Positions 6,359 through 8,437 of a stretch of DNA of 8,437 bases are shown piece after piece (position 1 is the first letter of the stretch; every line of letters begins with the position of its first letter). Location: the NCBI GenBank assembly GCA_029262975.1, contig JAJCYJ010000732.1:1-8437 (forward strand). The letters are read 5' to 3'. Origin of the DNA: Saprospiraceae bacterium (GTDB taxonomy: Bacteria; Bacteroidota; Bacteroidia; Chitinophagales; Saprospiraceae). The position numbers and the translations under genes were made by a program. The notes under the pieces were generated by a model, which was not told where the DNA came from, did no database searches, and was given only the letters and a program-made list of their open reading frames with translations.

Positions 6359-8146
6359 TTATGTATTTCTATTATAAAAATTTATCCCGGATAAGATCCA
6401 GGATCTCGTATCTTTTGGTTCTATAACGTCGTCAATTTCAAACATAGTAGCCATACTGAGTGCTTTTCCTCTTTCATATGCTTCTTCAACCATTTTATTA
6501 TATGTAGCTGCTCGAGCTTCTTCATCTTTTATTGCTTCGAGTTCTTTTCTATACCCGAGTTGTACTGCTCCCTCAAGTCCCATTGCTCCAAATTCACCTG
6601 TCGGCCAGCTAATTGTAAAATCAGATGCCCTGGTACTGCCACCCATCATAGCCATGGCACCCAACCCATAAGCCCTTCGGAGAACGATCGACAAAAAGGG
6701 TGGTTTGAAGTTTGCTCCGGACACAAACAAAGCACCCGCAGCTCTCACCGTTCCTTCCTTCTCTGCCTCTGGACCAACCATGATACCCGGAGTATCAATT
6801 AATGATATGACAGGTATGGAATAACCATCACATTTGTCTAGGAAATCGGCCGCCTTCCTGGCATTGCTTGCCGTAATTGCACCCGCTTGTTCCTCTGAAT
6901 TATTGGCAATTATTCCTATAGGAATACCATTTATTCTTGCTAGACAAGTTATAAGTCCAGAAGCATATTCTGGTCTTAGCTCGAGGAGACTGTCTCTATC
7001 TGCTAATATCTTAATAAGATGTCTGATATTGAAAGTCCTTTTTCGATTTTCAGGAATGAAATTTTGTAATTCAAGCTGACTATCCTCTTCCCAATTCTTC
7101 CTTCTTCCTTGCCAATAACCCAGGTATTTTTTAGCTATTTGTATTGCTTCAGATTCATGCTCTGCTAATACATCTATTACTCCATTTTGAGTATGAATAT
7201 GTGCAGGGCCAACTTCTCTAGGATGAAAATCACCTAATCCTCCTCCTGAAATCATAGCAGGGCCGCCCATGCCTAATGATATATTTTTTGTTCCAATGAT
7301 CAGATCTGACGACCCAGCCAAAGCTGCATTTCCAGCAAAACAATAACCTGAGACAATCGAAATCGTTGGGACAACATTTTTCAAAGATGCAAATTCAACG
7401 AATGTGGATATATACAATCCTGCAATCGTATGTACATCTACGTCGCCTGGTCTTCCTCCTCCTCCCTCAGCGAACAATATAACTGGTAAGTGAAGATCTT
7501 TAGCCAAAGAAATCATCCTATCCATCTTCATATGATTCATAGTACCCTGGGTGCCTGCAAGAACCGTATAATCATAGCCCATAATGACACATTCTGTATG
7601 GTCAGTAAAACTTTCCCCATTTATGTGTCCTCGGCCACTAACCAATCCATCCGCCGGTGTATTCCTCAGTAGGTCATCCATACTCCGCCTGGATTGTTGA
7701 GCCGCAATTACGTACCCTCCATATTCTTTAAAAGAATCTGGATCAACTAATTGCTCTATGTTTTGCCTTATTGTGTTCTGACCTTTTGAAACTCTTCTAT
7801 TTTCTGCCTCCGGTCGTGCTTCATCTGTCAGCAATGCCTTTCTGGTTCTCAACTCTTTAAGACTACTTTCTATAGGAGCATCCACAACATCTCGAACTTC
7901 CTTTGAAATTTGACTTTCAGAGAAGTCAGATTGATATTCAAATAATATATCTCCTTTATTCACTACCTGGCCTTCTGATATCAAAATATTTTGGATTAGC
8001 GCGGCGCAGGGTGCCGTTATTGCATTCTCCATCTTCATCGCTTCTAATATAACAAGCTCCTGACCCGAGGTCACGTATTCCCCTGATGCAACAGAAATCT
8101 TAACTACAATTCCAGGAAAAGAAGATTTAATATAAGTGATATTCAA
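6359..8146 (-). CDS. Biotin carboxyl carrier-carboxyltransferase fusion of an acyl-CoA carboxylase
   Basis: This protein would carry biotin and transfer its carboxyl group to an acyl-CoA. Residues 1-72 form a biotinyl domain with EAMKMEN (35-41), Lys38 being the biotin attachment site. After a charged linker (about 73-120) come the two crotonase-fold halves of a carboxyltransferase. The N-half contains GGGGRPGDVD (228-237) and SGYCFAGNAALAGSSDLIIG (266-285). The C-half contains LIDTPGIMVGPEAEKEGT (449-466) and RRAYGLGAMAMMGGSTRASD (490-509). Most homologues keep the carrier with biotin carboxylase; here it is joined to the transferase, as in the rear half of single-chain carboxylases. No biotin carboxylase gene is in the window. 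The apparent start is TTG at 8146-8144. There is no in-frame ATG before the biotin motif, so this start is uncertain by up to 14 codons. The 4-base gap to the molybdoenzyme gene suggests translational coupling. Substrate unassigned. Confidence 0.93.
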   Translation of the reverse strand: MNITYIKSSFPGIVVKISVASGEYVTSGQELVILEAMKMENAITAPCAALIQNILISEGQVVNKGDILFEYQSDFSESQISKEVRDVVDAPIESSLKELRTRKALLTDEARPEAENRRVSKGQNTIRQNIEQLVDPDSFKEYGGYVIAAQQSRRSMDDLLRNTPADGLVSGRGHINGESFTDHTECVIMGYDYTVLAGTQGTMNHMKMDRMISLAKDLHLPVILFAEGGGGRPGDVDVHTIAGLYISTFVEFASLKNVVPTISIVSGYCFAGNAALAGSSDLIIGTKNISLGMGGPAMISGGGLGDFHPREVGPAHIHTQNGVIDVLAEHESEAIQIAKKYLGYWQGRRKNWEEDSQLELQNFIPENRKRTFNIRHLIKILADRDSLLELRPEYASGLITCLARINGIPIGIIANNSEEQAGAITASNARKAADFLDKCDGYSIPVISLIDTPGIMVGPEAEKEGTVRAAGALFVSGANFKPPFLSIVLRRAYGLGAMAMMGGSTRASDFTISWPTGEFGAMGLEGAVQLGYRKELEAIKDEEARAATYNKMVEEAYERGKALSMATMFEIDDVIEPKDTRSWILSGINFYNRNT

Positions 8147-8150
8147 GATA

Positions 8151-8437
8151 TTAGTTTTTTTTCGATACCTCCACAGGTACGCCGTTGATTACAGATACCC
8201 CAGATAGGGTATCAACTACTTGTTCGTCAATTAAATCATTAATACTGATACCAGCATGTGCGCTGGCTATTTTGAGTTTTATACCCGAGCGATGGTGTCC
8301 CCAACCATGGGGAATACTCACTGAACCAGGCATCATGTCAGTGCTTAATTCAGCTTCGATTTCTTCTGCCCCCACCCTCGATTGTACAACGACCGTTTCT
8401 CCATTAATGATATTCCTTTGTGCTGCATCGCTAGGGT
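8151..8437 (-). CDS. Molybdopterin-dependent oxidoreductase, C-terminal end (cut by window edge)
   Basis: The open frame runs into the right edge of the window, so only the last 95 residues are seen. They begin PSDAAQRNIINGETVVVQSR and continue to PVEVSKKN. This is the molybdopterin-dinucleotide binding domain found at the C-terminus of DMSO-reductase-superfamily enzymes. Typical elements are PSDA..NI.NGE.V.V.SR, the DMMPGSVSIPHGWGH stretch, a SINDLID block and a final LSGVSVINGVPVEV. The catalytic region, any Fe-S site and the true start are outside. A GTG at 8375 is internal, because conserved sequence continues upstream of it in frame. The domain is shared by formate dehydrogenases, thiosulfate/polysulfide reductases, hydroxylating enzymes and others, so the reaction is unknown. 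Its position just before the carboxylase suggests it serves the same catabolic pathway. Confidence 0.88.
   Translation of the reverse strand, partial: PSDAAQRNIINGETVVVQSRVGAEEIEAELSTDMMPGSVSIPHGWGHHRSGIKLKIASAHAGISINDLIDEQVVDTLSGVSVINGVPVEVSKKN

Noticed and set aside
8143..8162. A-AAA-AAC slippery heptamer in the correct phase near the end of the molybdoenzyme gene, suggesting -1 programmed frameshifting.
   Set aside because: After a -1 slip the frame reads CTA ATA TCT TGA and stops almost at once. The carboxylase lies in the +1 frame, so a -1 shift would not join the two genes. No strong downstream structure was seen.
8151..8375. A complete 74-residue small protein starting at GTG 8375.
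   Set aside because: The same frame stays open to the window edge, and its extra residues (PSDAAQRNIINGETVVV) are conserved molybdopterin-domain sequence. The GTG is internal to a larger, truncated gene.

Overview
All genes in this window lie on the minus strand, so the text runs from high to low coordinates. The organism is very probably a member of the Bacteroidota. The ribosomal order is rpsL-rpsG-fusA directly followed by rpsJ, with no tuf gene in between. Two gaps carry the typical Bacteroidota promoter (a TTG-type -33 element, about 20 bases, then a TAnnTTTG -7 box). Start codons mostly lack a Shine-Dalgarno sequence, and the DNA is AT-rich.

Layout in transcription order. (1) 8437-8151: the C-terminal end of a molybdopterin-dependent oxidoreductase, cut by the window edge. 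(2) 8146-6359: a biotin carboxyl carrier domain fused to an acyl-CoA carboxylase carboxyltransferase, with an apparent TTG start. (3) 6341-5121: an acyl-CoA dehydrogenase of the long-chain type. (4) 5044-3509: a second acyl-CoA dehydrogenase with an extra C-terminal SCP2 (sterol-carrier) domain. (5) 3508-3162: a 347-base gap holding three inverted repeats and the str promoter. (6) rpsL, rpsG and fusA. (7) An 80-base gap with its own promoter, then the first 18 codons of rpsJ, cut by the left edge.

The window therefore joins a conserved translation locus to an accessory catabolic operon. The four catabolic genes are co-directional with small gaps (4, 17 and 76 bases) and look like parts of one CoA-thioester pathway: two flavin-dependent alpha,beta-desaturations, a biotin-dependent carboxylation, and a molybdenum redox step. 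Both dehydrogenases lack the usual catalytic glutamate and carry it at the isovaleryl/long-chain position. The SCP2 domain points to a bulky lipid-like substrate. A branched, isoprenoid or steroid-like acid would fit, but the substrate is not shown by the sequence. No biotin carboxylase subunit is visible; it must lie elsewhere.

The most interesting items are the dehydrogenase-SCP2 fusion, the carrier-carboxyltransferase fusion without a biotin carboxylase, their pairing with a molybdoenzyme, the unusual TTG/A8 junction, and the paired ribosomal promoters with a shared start-site sequence. No RNA gene, mobile element, CRISPR array or phage feature was seen.
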